From the NCBI RefSeq assembly GCF_000426305.1, contig NZ_AUFC01000005.1, forward strand, positions 124,001 to 188,000: a stretch of DNA of 64,000 nucleotides, in the 5' to 3' direction. Origin of the DNA: Anaerovorax odorimutans DSM 5092. Its GTDB lineage: Bacteria > Bacillota > Clostridia > Peptostreptococcales > Anaerovoracaceae. Of the stretch, positions 7,526-16,114 are shown piece after piece (the first letter of the stretch is position 1; the number at the start of each line of letters is the position of its first letter). The notes under the pieces were generated by a model. That model had not been told where the DNA came from, did no database searches, and saw only the letters and a program-made list of their open reading frames with translations. A program made the translations under genes and the position numbers.

Positions 7526-7575
7526 TGGTTGCGGGAAGAGGTCTTGAACCTCTGGCCTTTGGGTTCTTTCCCCAA
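7526..7575 (-). pseudogene. 3' fragment of an initiator tRNA-Met gene
   Basis: The 3' 40 bases (CCA end, acceptor strand, T-arm and variable loop, up to the GGTT of the anticodon stem) match the intact initiator tRNA at 9418-9493 with two differences. The anticodon stem pairs are kept, but the loop has become GAAAGAA, without U33 or a CAU anticodon. The D-arm and 5' acceptor strand are absent, replaced by the end of the anti-sigma gene. It has the same orientation as the intact gene, the pattern left by integration or duplication at a tRNA 3' end. Confidence 0.8.
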
Positions 7576-7590
7576 ATTTACATGAAATTT

Positions 7591-8379
7591 TTATTTATTT
7601 ATTATTTCATTAGCCATATTAGTAAGTATGGTTTTATCTACTTTATCGTCTGAGTTTATCAAAGAATAGGACATACCATCTTCTTCCCACGAAATCTGCT
7701 GCATATGATTTATTTCAACTTTTTCTGAACCATATGAGAATATATATTTTCCACTTTCTTCATCAGACTTATCCTGCTCAGTCATTACATAATCGGGTGG
7801 AACAAATTTATATAATTCGCTAGAATATTTTCCTTCTATATCAGAAGTAAGCTTTATAGTTTCTCCTGCCGCTTCGCCATCTTCAGATTCTGGTAAAATA
7901 CCATCTTCTACTAAAAGACTTACAGTTGAATTTCCATTCTTATAGTTGAAATTGGCAGTTTTTACTGTCATCGCTGCACTTCCATCTTCTGTTTCTGCAG
8001 CTTCTTCTCCTACTCCACCTTTATAAAACTTGTAACCCCCTGTGATTTCATTTACATACTTTGGAACAAATCCTGCTTCCTTTTTTACTTCCTTCTCACT
8101 CGGAAACTCTGTAAAGGTGTTATTTGTAGAATGACTGGTATAACTAACAATTTTTACTGCCGCGAAACATGTCATTGTTGTGAATGCTAATATCAGACAT
8201 GCTATTAAAATTCCTCTAGTTTTTTTAATTGATTTTATATTCATATAATTTACCCCCATATTTTTACTTTTTATCTTTCTATTAATTTGCAGAAACATAT
8301 CCTCTGAAGGACAAATTTTATCCGCCTCTGCATATATTGCTGTTCTTAGTCTATTTTCAAATTCTTTCGGTGATTTCAT
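7591..8379 (-). CDS. Membrane-anchored anti-sigma factor (DUF4367-like C-terminus)
   Basis: A cytoplasmic N-terminal part of about 55 residues is followed by one membrane segment (about 56-77) and a 185-residue external domain. Near the C-terminus the run ISWEEDGMSYSLINSDD resembles the DUF4367 pattern found in anti-sigma proteins. The gene overlaps the ECF sigma gene by 23 bases, with GGAGGG before its ATG, so the two are translationally coupled. It should hold the sigma factor at the membrane until an envelope signal releases it. The pair lies between the intact initiator tRNA and its 3' fragment and may be imported. Role is inferred from architecture and pairing. Confidence 0.75.
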   Translation of the reverse strand: MKSPKEFENRLRTAIYAEADKICPSEDMFLQINRKIKSKNMGVNYMNIKSIKKTRGILIACLILAFTTMTCFAAVKIVSYTSHSTNNTFTEFPSEKEVKKEAGFVPKYVNEITGGYKFYKGGVGEEAAETEDGSAAMTVKTANFNYKNGNSTVSLLVEDGILPESEDGEAAGETIKLTSDIEGKYSSELYKFVPPDYVMTEQDKSDEESGKYIFSYGSEKVEINHMQQISWEEDGMSYSLINSDDKVDKTILTNMANEIINK

Positions 8380-8944
8380 TATATTTTCCCTCCATTTTAT
8401 AGATATCGTTACACTCGATACTTTTTTTCAGATTTTTCCTAGCTGAATGGAGCCTTGATTTTACTGTCCCCTCAAAGCATCCCATGATTTGAGCAATTTC
8501 CGATACGGAGAAATTATTATAATAATAGAGAAGTATAGTAGTTTTTTTCTTTATTTCCAAATGTTCTACCGCTTCCATCAAGCATTTAGATTCTTCTTTA
8601 TCAATAATTTCTCCTTCTACTAAATGAATATCTTCTGTTTCTGCAAATTCAAATATGTTATCAACCGGTACAGATACTTTTTCCTTCGCAGACATCTTCC
8701 ATGCAAGCCTTGTTAACATTCTGAAAAACCAGGTTTTAAAACTCATCGGGTCTTTCAATTCTGCAATCTTAAAATAACATAGTATAAAAGCCTCTTGTAC
8801 GATATCATCTGCTAACGCTCTGTTGTTTGTAATTAAATAAGCTGTTCTTACTGCTTTAGCTTTATACATATCAAATAAGTCCTCAAAAGATGACTTATCA
8901 CCTTTCTGCAGTCTCATAACAAGTTCTGCACTATTGTCTATCAT
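8357..8944 (-). CDS. ECF-type RNA polymerase sigma factor
   Basis: The 195-aa protein has the two sigma-70 regions of ECF factors. Region 2 lies near residues 20-90, with NRALADDIVQEAFI and MSFKTWFFRML. Region 4 lies near 125-180, with NNFSVSEIAQIMGC and GTVKSRLHSARKNL. There is no region 3, as expected. AAAGGAG precedes the ATG. A TGAACC-N15-GTCTC sequence about 35-60 bases upstream looks like an ECF promoter, so it may drive its own operon. The last codons overlap the anti-sigma gene. Target genes cannot be read from the window. Confidence 0.9.
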   Translation of the reverse strand: MIDNSAELVMRLQKGDKSSFEDLFDMYKAKAVRTAYLITNNRALADDIVQEAFILCYFKIAELKDPMSFKTWFFRMLTRLAWKMSAKEKVSVPVDNIFEFAETEDIHLVEGEIIDKEESKCLMEAVEHLEIKKKTTILLYYYNNFSVSEIAQIMGCFEGTVKSRLHSARKNLKKSIECNDIYKMEGKYNEITERI

Positions 8945-8976
8945 TTATTATCTCCTTTCCGTGTACACATATATAA

Positions 8977-9002
8977 GAGACTTTAAACCTGAAATTGGTT
9001 CA
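8977..9002 (-). promoter_or_regulatory. Possible ECF sigma-dependent autoregulatory promoter
   Basis: TGAACC (8997-9002) and GTCTC (8977-8981) are spaced 15 bases apart on the minus strand. This resembles the TGAAC / CGTC pattern of ECF promoters and lies just upstream of the ECF gene. Supported by pattern only. Confidence 0.45.
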
Positions 9003-9152
9003 CTAAAAAGTAAAAATATTAAAAAATATTTCTGAAGAAGCATTTTAAATGCAGTCTATAATAATAATTAAGTTTAGATTATATTTCCCTCCTATGGTGT
9101 TTAGCAACTTCATTTTACAGGAGATTTTCATTTTATGCTTTTCTTTTTTGTA

Positions 9153-9218
9153 TTTAAAAAAATGTTGAAGTAACCTGCCCAATATATAGGTGGTTACACC
9201 AACATTTATTATAGAGTC
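9153..9218 (-). repeat. Palindromic element, copy 2 (terminator-like)
   Basis: Minus-strand AATGTTGGTGTAACC pairs with GGTTACTTCAACATT and ends in TTTTTTT. The arms and the flanking CTATAATA and TTTTTTTAAA match copy 1 at 7371-7436, while the loop differs. It lies about 200 bases downstream of the intact initiator tRNA. Confidence 0.65.
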
Positions 9219-9219
9219 T

Positions 9220-9256
9220 AAAAAGCTGAGAGTAACAATTAATTATCACTCTCAGC
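9220..9256 (-). terminator. Rho-independent terminator
   Basis: Minus-strand GCTGAGAGT and ACTCTCAGC form a perfect 9-bp stem, followed by TTTTTA. The stretch between this and the tRNA terminator (9257-9380) holds only a short degenerate frame with stops (it translates around CRKDLTTTGKKVSYAN), perhaps a gene remnant. Confidence 0.65.
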
Positions 9257-9380
9257 ATCAACTTTATTTATTTTCATCATGTTACCCAAGTATTTGACAC
9301 AGAACCATTTTAATTTGCATAGCTTACCTTTTTTCCAGTTGTAGTCAAATCCTTTCTACAGGTAAATATACAAAAACTGA

Positions 9381-9407
9381 AAAACCCTGAACTCTTTCGA
9401 ATTCAGG
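9381..9407 (-). terminator. Terminator of the tRNA operon
   Basis: Minus-strand CCTGAATTC, a GAAA loop and GAGTTCAGG form a 9-bp stem (one G-U pair), followed by GTTTTTC. It starts 10 bases past the CCA end of the initiator tRNA. Confidence 0.8.
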
Positions 9408-9417
9408 ATTTTGTTCA

Positions 9418-9493
<76 letters not shown>

Positions 9494-9503
9494 ATATTTA
9501 AGT

Positions 9504-9592
9504 TGGTGCCGGAGACCGGGGTCGAACCGGTACGATCGGTAAGGATCGCAGGATTTTAAGTCCTGTGCGTCTGCCAATTCCGCCACTCCGGC
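9504..9592 (-). tRNA. tRNA-Leu (UAA)
   Basis: The gene is 89 bases with a long variable arm typical of leucine tRNA. Acceptor strands are GCCGGAG and CTCCGGC, anticodon loop is CUUAAAA (UAA), and the CCA end is encoded. It is the middle gene of the tRNA operon. Confidence 0.96.
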
Positions 9593-9595
9593 ATT

Positions 9596-9670
9596 TGGCT
9601 CCAAGGGTGGGGCTCGAACCCACAGCCTATCGGTTAACAGCCGAGTGCTCCACCATTGAGCTACCTTGGA
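9596..9670 (-). tRNA. tRNA-Asn (GUU)
   Basis: The gene is 75 bases. Acceptor strands are TCCAAGG and CCTTGGA, anticodon loop is CUGUUAA (GUU), and the CCA end is encoded. It is the first gene of the tRNA operon, about 33 bases downstream of a strong promoter. Confidence 0.96.
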
Positions 9671-9702
9671 ATACCATGTCGCCATTACTGACGACAAGAT
9701 TT

Positions 9703-9732
9703 ATTATACAACATCTTTATTAGATATGTCAA
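9703..9732 (-). promoter_or_regulatory. Sigma-A promoter of the tRNA operon
   Basis: On the minus strand a perfect TTGACA and a perfect TATAAT are 18 bases apart. The -10 box ends about 32 bases before tRNA-Asn. Confidence 0.85.
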
Positions 9733-9880
9733 CATTATTTTTTATTTTTTTTTAATTTTTATTAAATTATTTATATTTTTTACTTCGCTATAAAAATATA
9801 ATACAAAATTGCATGATTTACAATAGTAAATTTAAAATTTTTCTAATAAATATTATTATATGTAGTATTTCAATCTAAGC

Positions 9881-10456
9881 TTAAACTTGCTCGCTGCCCA
9901 TTCTAAAAGCTTTAATATTTATATCTTCAAAACCTTTTTTCACATTTTTTCTAATAACAGCTTCCCAGTCTATTCCCTCTATTTTCATAGCCTTTATAAG
10001 AGCTCCTAAAAGGACAATATTCATAGTTTTGCTATTGCCTACCTTCTCTGCTATTTTACCAGCCTCAAATACTGAAATATCCACCTTAGAAGCTAACTCT
10101 TCTAAGATTCCTTTAGGATATTCTACAGCACCCATAAGAATAGGCACAGATGGAATTTCAAAATCATTGATAACCATTTTACCGCCATCTTTTAAATATT
10201 CAACCCATCTCAATGCTTCCATCTTTTCAAATGCAACAATAATGTCAGCCTCACCTTTTCCAACTATGGGAGAATAAACCTTTTCACCAAATCTTATTTG
10301 AGTACTTACATTTCCTCCTCTTTGAGACATTCCATGTATTTCTGACATTTTAACATCGTATCCGGACTCTATTAAGCCCTCTGATAAAATTTTACTTGCT
10401 AAAATGGTTCCCTGTCCACCAACTCCAACTAAAAGTATATTCTTAACTTGACTCAT
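9881..10456 (-). CDS. iorB: Indolepyruvate:ferredoxin oxidoreductase, beta subunit
   Basis: The 191-aa protein begins with LLVGVGGQGTILASKILSEG, the nucleotide-like loop of the 2-oxoacid:ferredoxin oxidoreductase gamma domain. It also carries SEIHGMSQRGGNVSTQIRFG, which is typical of IorB. With IorA it oxidatively decarboxylates aryl pyruvates from aromatic amino acids to acyl-CoA, reducing ferredoxin. It starts 3 bases after the iorA stop, so the two are one operon. The 184 bases between it and tRNA-Asn hold the tRNA promoter and otherwise AT-rich sequence. The call is confident. Confidence 0.93.
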   Translation of the reverse strand: MSQVKNILLVGVGGQGTILASKILSEGLIESGYDVKMSEIHGMSQRGGNVSTQIRFGEKVYSPIVGKGEADIIVAFEKMEALRWVEYLKDGGKMVINDFEIPSVPILMGAVEYPKGILEELASKVDISVFEAGKIAEKVGNSKTMNIVLLGALIKAMKIEGIDWEAVIRKNVKKGFEDINIKAFRMGSEQV

Positions 10457-10459
10457 TTC

Positions 10460-12226
10460 TTATACCTCCTTAATAGCATCAAACGGACAAACCTGCATAC
10501 ATACACCACAGCCTGTACAAGAAGCCGCATCAATTTTAATACTTTCTCCAAACTGAATAGCCGGACATCCTGTTTTCATGCATAACTTACATTTTGTACA
10601 TTTGTCCTGATCAATCTCACATTTCTTAGGAGATAAATCAAAGTCTTTTTTATCTTGATCGGTGAATTTCTTTAATATACAAGGCCATTTTGCAATTATA
10701 ACAGTAGCTTCATCTTTTTCAAGTGCTTCATCAAGTGCATCACTTGTTTCTTTTAAATTAAGAGGATTTACAACATAAATATTTTCCTTTTTCATACCTA
10801 TTGCTTGACATAATAATTCAATATTAACCTCAGCTGCTTCTTCACCCATCAGAGTAAATCCTGTTCCTGGATTTTCCTGATGACCTGTCATACCTGTAAT
10901 TCTATTATCCAAAATAACAGAAACATTACATCCTTTGTTATAAACTACATCCATTAAACTATTGATTCCCGTATGGAAAAAAGTTGAATCTCCAATAACT
11001 GAAACTACCTTAGTATCTATACCTTCTCTTTCAAAAACCTTTGAAGCCCCATGACCTGCACTGATACTTCCACCCATGCAGATACATGTGTCTATTGCTG
11101 ATAATGGAGGCGCCGAACCAAGTGTATAACACCCAATGTCTCCTGTGATCATTACGTTCTTTTTCTTACTTAGTGTATAGAAAAATCCTCTGTGCGGACA
11201 TCCTGCACAAAGTGAAGGTGGTCTTACAACAGCTTCCATATCTGATTTAATTGTCTCTGCATCTGTGCCAAATACTGCTTTACGTACAATATCTGTATTT
11301 AATTCATCCATTTCAGGAATAATTTCTTTACCAATACAATCTATACCTGCCATACGAAGATGATTTTCAATATATGGATCCATTTCTTCCACAACATAAA
11401 GTTTATCTACTTTTGATGCAAATTCTTTTATTTTATCCATTGGCATAGGAAACGTCATTCCTAATTTCAAATATGATGTATTATCACCAAAAACTTCTCT
11501 TGCATACTGATAAGCTACGCCTGAACTGATTACGCCAACCTTAGTATCATTATATTCAACCTTATTGATTTCACAAGTATTTGAATATGCTTCCATGTTT
11601 TTAATTCTGTCAATTAAATTTTTTCTCATTACTTTGCCGTTTGCAGGAGTTGCTACAAACTTAGCAATATTCTTTTTATATTTTACGATTTCTTTTTCTT
11701 CTCTGTCATTTAATTCTACTAAGCTTTTGCTATGGCATACTCTTGTTGTCATACGAAGTAATACGGGAGTATCAAATCTTTCACTTAATTCCAGTCCAAG
11801 CTTCATAAAATCTTTTGCCTCTTGACTGTTTGATGGTTCAAGCATTAAAAGTCTTGCTGCTGTAGCATAATTTCTGTTATCCTGTTCATTTTGCGAACTA
11901 TGCATACCTGGGTCATCAGCTGATACAAGAACAAATCCACCTGTTACTCCTGTATAAGCAAATGTAAATAATGGGTCAGCAGCAACATTAACCCCTACAT
12001 GCTTCATAGCAGCCATTGAACGTGCACCTGCGATTGAAGCTCCAATTGCAGCCTCTATAGCTACCTTTTCATTTGGTGCCCATTCACAATACAAATCATC
12101 TTTGTATTTTACCATATTTTCTAAAATTTCAGTACTAGGTGTTCCCGGATAAGCTGATGCAAAAGTTAATCCTGCCTCATAAGCCCCCCTAGCTACAGCT
12201 TCATTTCCTGTCATCAATTGTTTCAT
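10460..12226 (-). CDS. iorA: Indolepyruvate:ferredoxin oxidoreductase, alpha subunit
   Basis: The 588-aa catalytic subunit binds thiamine pyrophosphate (GDIGCYTLG and GDSTFFHTG regions at about 360-420). It ends in two ferredoxin-like [4Fe-4S] clusters: CTKCKLCMKTGCP near 545 and CTGCGVCMQVCP near 575. The N-terminal part (GNEAVARGAYEAGLTFASAY) is the pyrimidine-binding domain. It works with IorB in aryl-pyruvate oxidation, which fits amino-acid fermentation. AAGGAG precedes the ATG. Length matches the family. Confidence 0.95.
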   Translation of the reverse strand: MKQLMTGNEAVARGAYEAGLTFASAYPGTPSTEILENMVKYKDDLYCEWAPNEKVAIEAAIGASIAGARSMAAMKHVGVNVAADPLFTFAYTGVTGGFVLVSADDPGMHSSQNEQDNRNYATAARLLMLEPSNSQEAKDFMKLGLELSERFDTPVLLRMTTRVCHSKSLVELNDREEKEIVKYKKNIAKFVATPANGKVMRKNLIDRIKNMEAYSNTCEINKVEYNDTKVGVISSGVAYQYAREVFGDNTSYLKLGMTFPMPMDKIKEFASKVDKLYVVEEMDPYIENHLRMAGIDCIGKEIIPEMDELNTDIVRKAVFGTDAETIKSDMEAVVRPPSLCAGCPHRGFFYTLSKKKNVMITGDIGCYTLGSAPPLSAIDTCICMGGSISAGHGASKVFEREGIDTKVVSVIGDSTFFHTGINSLMDVVYNKGCNVSVILDNRITGMTGHQENPGTGFTLMGEEAAEVNIELLCQAIGMKKENIYVVNPLNLKETSDALDEALEKDEATVIIAKWPCILKKFTDQDKKDFDLSPKKCEIDQDKCTKCKLCMKTGCPAIQFGESIKIDAASCTGCGVCMQVCPFDAIKEV

Positions 12227-12304
12227 TTTTATTCTCCTTAAAGCTTCTTATTTTACTTAAAGTTTAAATCATAGAAATCTCTTATTTTTTTGTAATTTTA
12301 TCAA

Positions 12305-13453
12305 TTACTCTACTTCTTCTTTTTTCTTAAAAGCTTTTTCTCGATGTCCTCCATCTCTTAAAAGTTTAGCTTTCTTTCTATATTTTTTTTCACTCTCTTT
12401 ATCTTCATTAAGTGCATAAATATCTGCAAGTTCATCCATAGATTCAATATGGGACGGATGAATTGCCAAAACATGTTTAAAGCAATCTATGGCTTTTTCT
12501 CTAAAGCCAAGACTAATATAACCAATACCTAAATAATATGATAGAGGCCACCAATCTTTAAACCTTGATTGTAAAAAAGGCTCAAGAATTCTCACACCTT
12601 CATCCCATTTTCCTGCCAAAATATCATTATATCCTTTTTCAATTTCCACAGGTTCTTTAAGTTGCTCAAGTCTTTCTCTTATTTCTTTTTTATCCTTAGT
12701 ATTTTTACTCTTATTTAAAAATTCTTTCCAAGTAAGCTGTGCTTTAACATAAAGACCTAAGTTTAAATATGCATAACCTAAATAATAATATGCTTGTGCA
12801 AATCTTGGATGAATTTCTCTCGTAAGTTCGAAAAACTCAAGTGCTTCTGCCTTAAATGTGCCAACATACTCTTCATTATTACTTTTTAAATACATAGCCC
12901 TGCATGCCCTTGCATAACTATACATGGCATGCAGATTTTTAGGATCTACACATAATGCAGCCCTAAAATGAATTGCAGCATCATCATATTTCTCTTTTTC
13001 TGCTGAATCCCTTCCCTCTTTTACGAGCCCTTCTACTATTTTTAATTTAAAATATTTCTTTAAATACTCTACATAAATGGGAGTATACTTAAAATGAGGA
13101 TCAATTCCCATAATCCAAGCCATATTTTCTGCAATATGCAAAATCTTAAGACCTTCTCCTCCTTTAAATTGCTCCAAATCCTCTTTTCTTAAAGGTATTG
13201 GAACTTCTTTCATAAAATCTATCTGCGCTTCTCTTTTTAAATAATCTTCCGTAAAGTTATCAAAAACAAAATTTTTAAGGTTTTTCTTTAAATATTTTCC
13301 GATACGGTCTGGTCTTTCTTTTATATCATATTCAACAGGTGCCTTTTCCACTGCAATGTCACTTCCCTTAAAACCCATAGAAAATACATTTTTTGAGTCT
13401 TTACCATTTTCTTTTATTTTTGTTAATTCTCTTCTGTTTTTTGTTTCAAACAT
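12305..13453 (-). CDS. Tetratricopeptide-repeat protein
   Basis: This 382-aa soluble protein has TPR-like helical repeats from about residue 135 onward. Examples are AIHFRAALCVDPKNLHAMYS, AQAYYYLGYAYLNLGLYVKA and REKAIDCFKHVLAIHPSHIE. The N-terminal third is not recognised. The ATG at 13453 follows AGGTG at good spacing. An upstream ATG lies within the previous gene and has its ribosome site too close. The gene overlaps the B12-binding radical SAM gene by a few bases if the longer start is used, so the two are probably co-transcribed. It likely mediates protein contacts; its partner is unknown. Confidence 0.75.
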   Translation of the reverse strand: MFETKNRRELTKIKENGKDSKNVFSMGFKGSDIAVEKAPVEYDIKERPDRIGKYLKKNLKNFVFDNFTEDYLKREAQIDFMKEVPIPLRKEDLEQFKGGEGLKILHIAENMAWIMGIDPHFKYTPIYVEYLKKYFKLKIVEGLVKEGRDSAEKEKYDDAAIHFRAALCVDPKNLHAMYSYARACRAMYLKSNNEEYVGTFKAEALEFFELTREIHPRFAQAYYYLGYAYLNLGLYVKAQLTWKEFLNKSKNTKDKKEIRERLEQLKEPVEIEKGYNDILAGKWDEGVRILEPFLQSRFKDWWPLSYYLGIGYISLGFREKAIDCFKHVLAIHPSHIESMDELADIYALNEDKESEKKYRKKAKLLRDGGHREKAFKKKEEVE

Positions 13454-13461
13454 ATTAACAC

Positions 13462-14976
13462 CTATAGGATATCCCATCCCTTTCTTTCAAATTTCTTTAT
13501 GGCATCTTCATTTAATGTTCTTCTCATATCTTCTTTAAGTATCTCTTGCATCTTTGACGAAAATAGCTCATGCAAATTTTCCCGCCACCTTATATATTGT
13601 AAAAATATTCGATATAAGTCTTCTTTTTTATGAGATTTATGTTGAAATCCCATTTTATAATAATAATTTGAGAATCTTTCATAAAAATCAAAAGGATTCT
13701 CATTAAGAATCTTCATGGCAAATTTAATACTAAATTCAAATCCACCTCTATTATAATATAGATCCAATACATTTTCTATCATCTTTAGATGGGTAACCTC
13801 TAACGCTGATAAAAATTGATTAGATATTATTTCATATGGTTCTTTTCGACGATATTCATATTTATAAAGGTCAGTTTGTCCTCTTATTGCCGCTCCCTTT
13901 AACAATTTCAAAAAACCTAATTGAATTTGAGGCGCTGAAAGTGCATATACACTATTAAAAGATTCTTTAAAAGAATTATAATCCTCATAAGGAAGTCCTG
14001 CTATTAAGTCCAAATGTAAATGTATATTTCCCATATTTAATATTTGTTCAATATTATTTTTAAGTTTAGTAAAATTACATTTACGATTACAAGCTTCCAG
14101 TGTTTTATTATTTGTCGACTGTACTCCTATTTCAAATTGAAACAGACCATCTCTGGCAGATTTCAATAATTCTATCAATTTTTCATCGATTAAATCACCG
14201 CATAATTCAAAATGAAAGTTTGTAATTTTATTATCATTTACAATTAAAAATCTTAGAATTTCAAGACATCTTTCTTTATTCCAGTTAAAAGTTCTGTCTA
14301 TAAATTTTACTTGCTTTACATTTCTGTCTATAAAAAATTTAAGTTCACGATAAACTCTATCAACAGGTAAAGCTCTTACAGTCTTATCAATAGATGACAA
14401 ACAATAACTGCAACGATATGGACAACCTCTTGTTGATTCATAATATACTACTTTATCTGACTCAGGTTCCAAATATTCATATGGAAACGGAACTTTGTCA
14501 AATTCCAACAATTTAGGCGGCGAGCTTATACATATTTCATCACCCAATCTGTAGGTTAATCCATTTATATTTTCATAGTTAGGTTCATCGGAAAAATAAT
14601 TATTAAGAAATTGTTTAAAAGCAAGTTCACCCTCACCTGAAATTATAAAATCAACAAATTTATTTTCAGTCATTATATTAACAGAATCAAAACTAACTTC
14701 CGGACCGCCAAATAAAATTTTCACCTCAGGTTTTGCTTTTTTTAGATTTTCTGCTAAATATAAAATTCTTTGAGTATTCCATATATAGCATGAAAAACAG
14801 ACTACCTCATATTCTTCTCTGCATAGTTCTGTAAAAATGTAATCATCAGAATTGTTAATAGTAAATTCTCTTATACTGATTGTTTCTTTATTCTCTATTA
14901 CAGAAGTATAAAGATATTTTAAAGCTAAATTAGAATGTATATATTTTGCATTTAATGTTGTCAAAAGTATTTTCAT
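13462..14976 (-). CDS. B12-binding-domain radical SAM protein (DUF4080-like)
   Basis: Residues 1-130 form a cobalamin-binding Rossmann-like domain (MKILLTTLNAKYIHSNLALK at the start, ILFGGPEVSF near 90). The radical SAM core follows, with the cluster motif CPYRCSYC at C185, C189 and C192. The C-terminal 150 residues fit the DUF4080 extension of this family. Such proteins catalyse radical modifications of unknown substrates. The upstream 230 bases carry tandem promoter-like repeats. The next gene downstream encodes a TPR protein. Family is clear, reaction unknown. Confidence 0.85.
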   Translation of the reverse strand: MKILLTTLNAKYIHSNLALKYLYTSVIENKETISIREFTINNSDDYIFTELCREEYEVVCFSCYIWNTQRILYLAENLKKAKPEVKILFGGPEVSFDSVNIMTENKFVDFIISGEGELAFKQFLNNYFSDEPNYENINGLTYRLGDEICISSPPKLLEFDKVPFPYEYLEPESDKVVYYESTRGCPYRCSYCLSSIDKTVRALPVDRVYRELKFFIDRNVKQVKFIDRTFNWNKERCLEILRFLIVNDNKITNFHFELCGDLIDEKLIELLKSARDGLFQFEIGVQSTNNKTLEACNRKCNFTKLKNNIEQILNMGNIHLHLDLIAGLPYEDYNSFKESFNSVYALSAPQIQLGFLKLLKGAAIRGQTDLYKYEYRRKEPYEIISNQFLSALEVTHLKMIENVLDLYYNRGGFEFSIKFAMKILNENPFDFYERFSNYYYKMGFQHKSHKKEDLYRIFLQYIRWRENLHELFSSKMQEILKEDMRRTLNEDAIKKFERKGWDIL

Positions 14977-15037
14977 ATTTCTCCAAAGCAGTAAATATTT
15001 ATAGTTTTAATAAGTATCAACTAATTTATTAATTTAG

Positions 15038-15168
15038 ATTATAACATGGCACAAGCTACCAAGCATGTTTCAATGATTTCCACCTTGCAGCAACGCTGTC
15101 TCAATCATAGAAATCATTATATCATGACACAAGTTACCAAGCATGATTCAATGATTTCTATTATTATA
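15038..15168 (-). promoter_or_regulatory. Tandem direct repeats with extended -10 promoters
   Basis: Two 43-base copies (15038-15081 and 15116-15158, period 78) share AAATCATTGAA-CATGCTTGGTA-CTTGTG-CATG and differ at a few positions. On the minus strand each ends in TGNTATAAT, a textbook extended -10 element. A third TGTTATAAT lies at 15163-15171. They sit between the radical SAM gene at 15212 and the DUF4080 gene at 14976, and could give that gene several promoters. Confidence 0.6.
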
Positions 15169-15211
15169 ACATAAACCATAATATTTGATATAATCCAAAT
15201 TAATCTAACAG

Positions 15212-16081
15212 TTAAAGCATCCTAAACCTTTCATCTTTTAGATTATGATTTGCCAAAGCATTTTTTAACTGAGCCAACATTCTCTCTTTATCCTTTGGCA
15301 GATCTCCCCTTAAAGAAACATAATTTGAAGCATGATTACTTCTAAATACACATTTTTTTGTAACATTTATATTCTCTAAAAGAAGCGCAGTTTCTTTTAC
15401 TACATCTACAGCTGAAAGGATCTTAAATTTGCCAGCTTTAATATCGTCATAAAGCTCCGCTCCAGGTTCAATCATTAATGTCAAAAGACCTACATATGAA
15501 GGCTGCATTTCACTTATCATAGTACCTGTTTGAATAGCATGATCCTCCCATCCATCAGTACCTGCAAGACCTGAAATAAATGTAACAGAAGCCTTAATGC
15601 CTGATGCTTCAATCATTTGTACAGCTTTAATAATCTCAGCTCTTGTTGCTCCTTTTACGATATCTTTCAATACTTTATCGCTTCCAGATTCTGCTCCAAT
15701 ATAGATAATTCCAATACCGTTATCTCTTAACTCAACAAGTTCCTCATGAGTCTTTCGCAGTACATCTTGAGGCGAACCGTAAATTCCTACCCTTTCACAT
15801 TCAGGGAACGTCTTTTTTATATGATCTAAAATAACTAGCAAATCTTTATTATTTAATACAAGAGCATCTCCGTCCGCTAAAAATATCTTATTTACTCTTC
15901 CATAATATTTTCTTGCAGAATTTAAATCTTCAATAACTTCACTTACTTTTCTTATACGAAATTTTTTATCCTTAAACATACTACAAAATGTACATTTATT
16001 ATGAGCACATCCAATAGTAACTTGTATAATTAAACTATAAGCTTCACTGGGTGGTCTGTAGACACTTCCTTCATATCTCAT
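15212..16081 (-). CDS. Radical SAM protein with CX4CX2C cluster motif
   Basis: The 289-aa protein has the radical SAM motif spaced CX4CX2C (C25, C30, C33 in GCAHNKCTFC) rather than CX3CX2C. This variant is known in a family usually annotated simply as radical SAM protein. It also has GIIYIGAESGSD, typical of the Elp3/MiaB/HemN-type barrel. No auxiliary cysteine cluster is evident. GAGG precedes the ATG. It lies 33 bases downstream of argS on the same strand. The reaction is unknown. Confidence 0.85.
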   Translation of the reverse strand: MRYEGSVYRPPSEAYSLIIQVTIGCAHNKCTFCSMFKDKKFRIRKVSEVIEDLNSARKYYGRVNKIFLADGDALVLNNKDLLVILDHIKKTFPECERVGIYGSPQDVLRKTHEELVELRDNGIGIIYIGAESGSDKVLKDIVKGATRAEIIKAVQMIEASGIKASVTFISGLAGTDGWEDHAIQTGTMISEMQPSYVGLLTLMIEPGAELYDDIKAGKFKILSAVDVVKETALLLENINVTKKCVFRSNHASNYVSLRGDLPKDKERMLAQLKNALANHNLKDERFRML

Positions 16082-16114
16082 AAATCAACCTCTTTTCCTA
16101 AAAATAATAGATTA

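Noticed and set aside
7444-7653. Open frame of 69 codons on the plus strand
   Set aside because: It is an antisense reading of the tRNA fragment and the end of the anti-sigma gene, with no ribosome site.
9257-9380. Degenerate frame around CRKDLTTTGKKVSYAN
   Set aside because: It has internal stops and no confident family match; noted only as a possible remnant.
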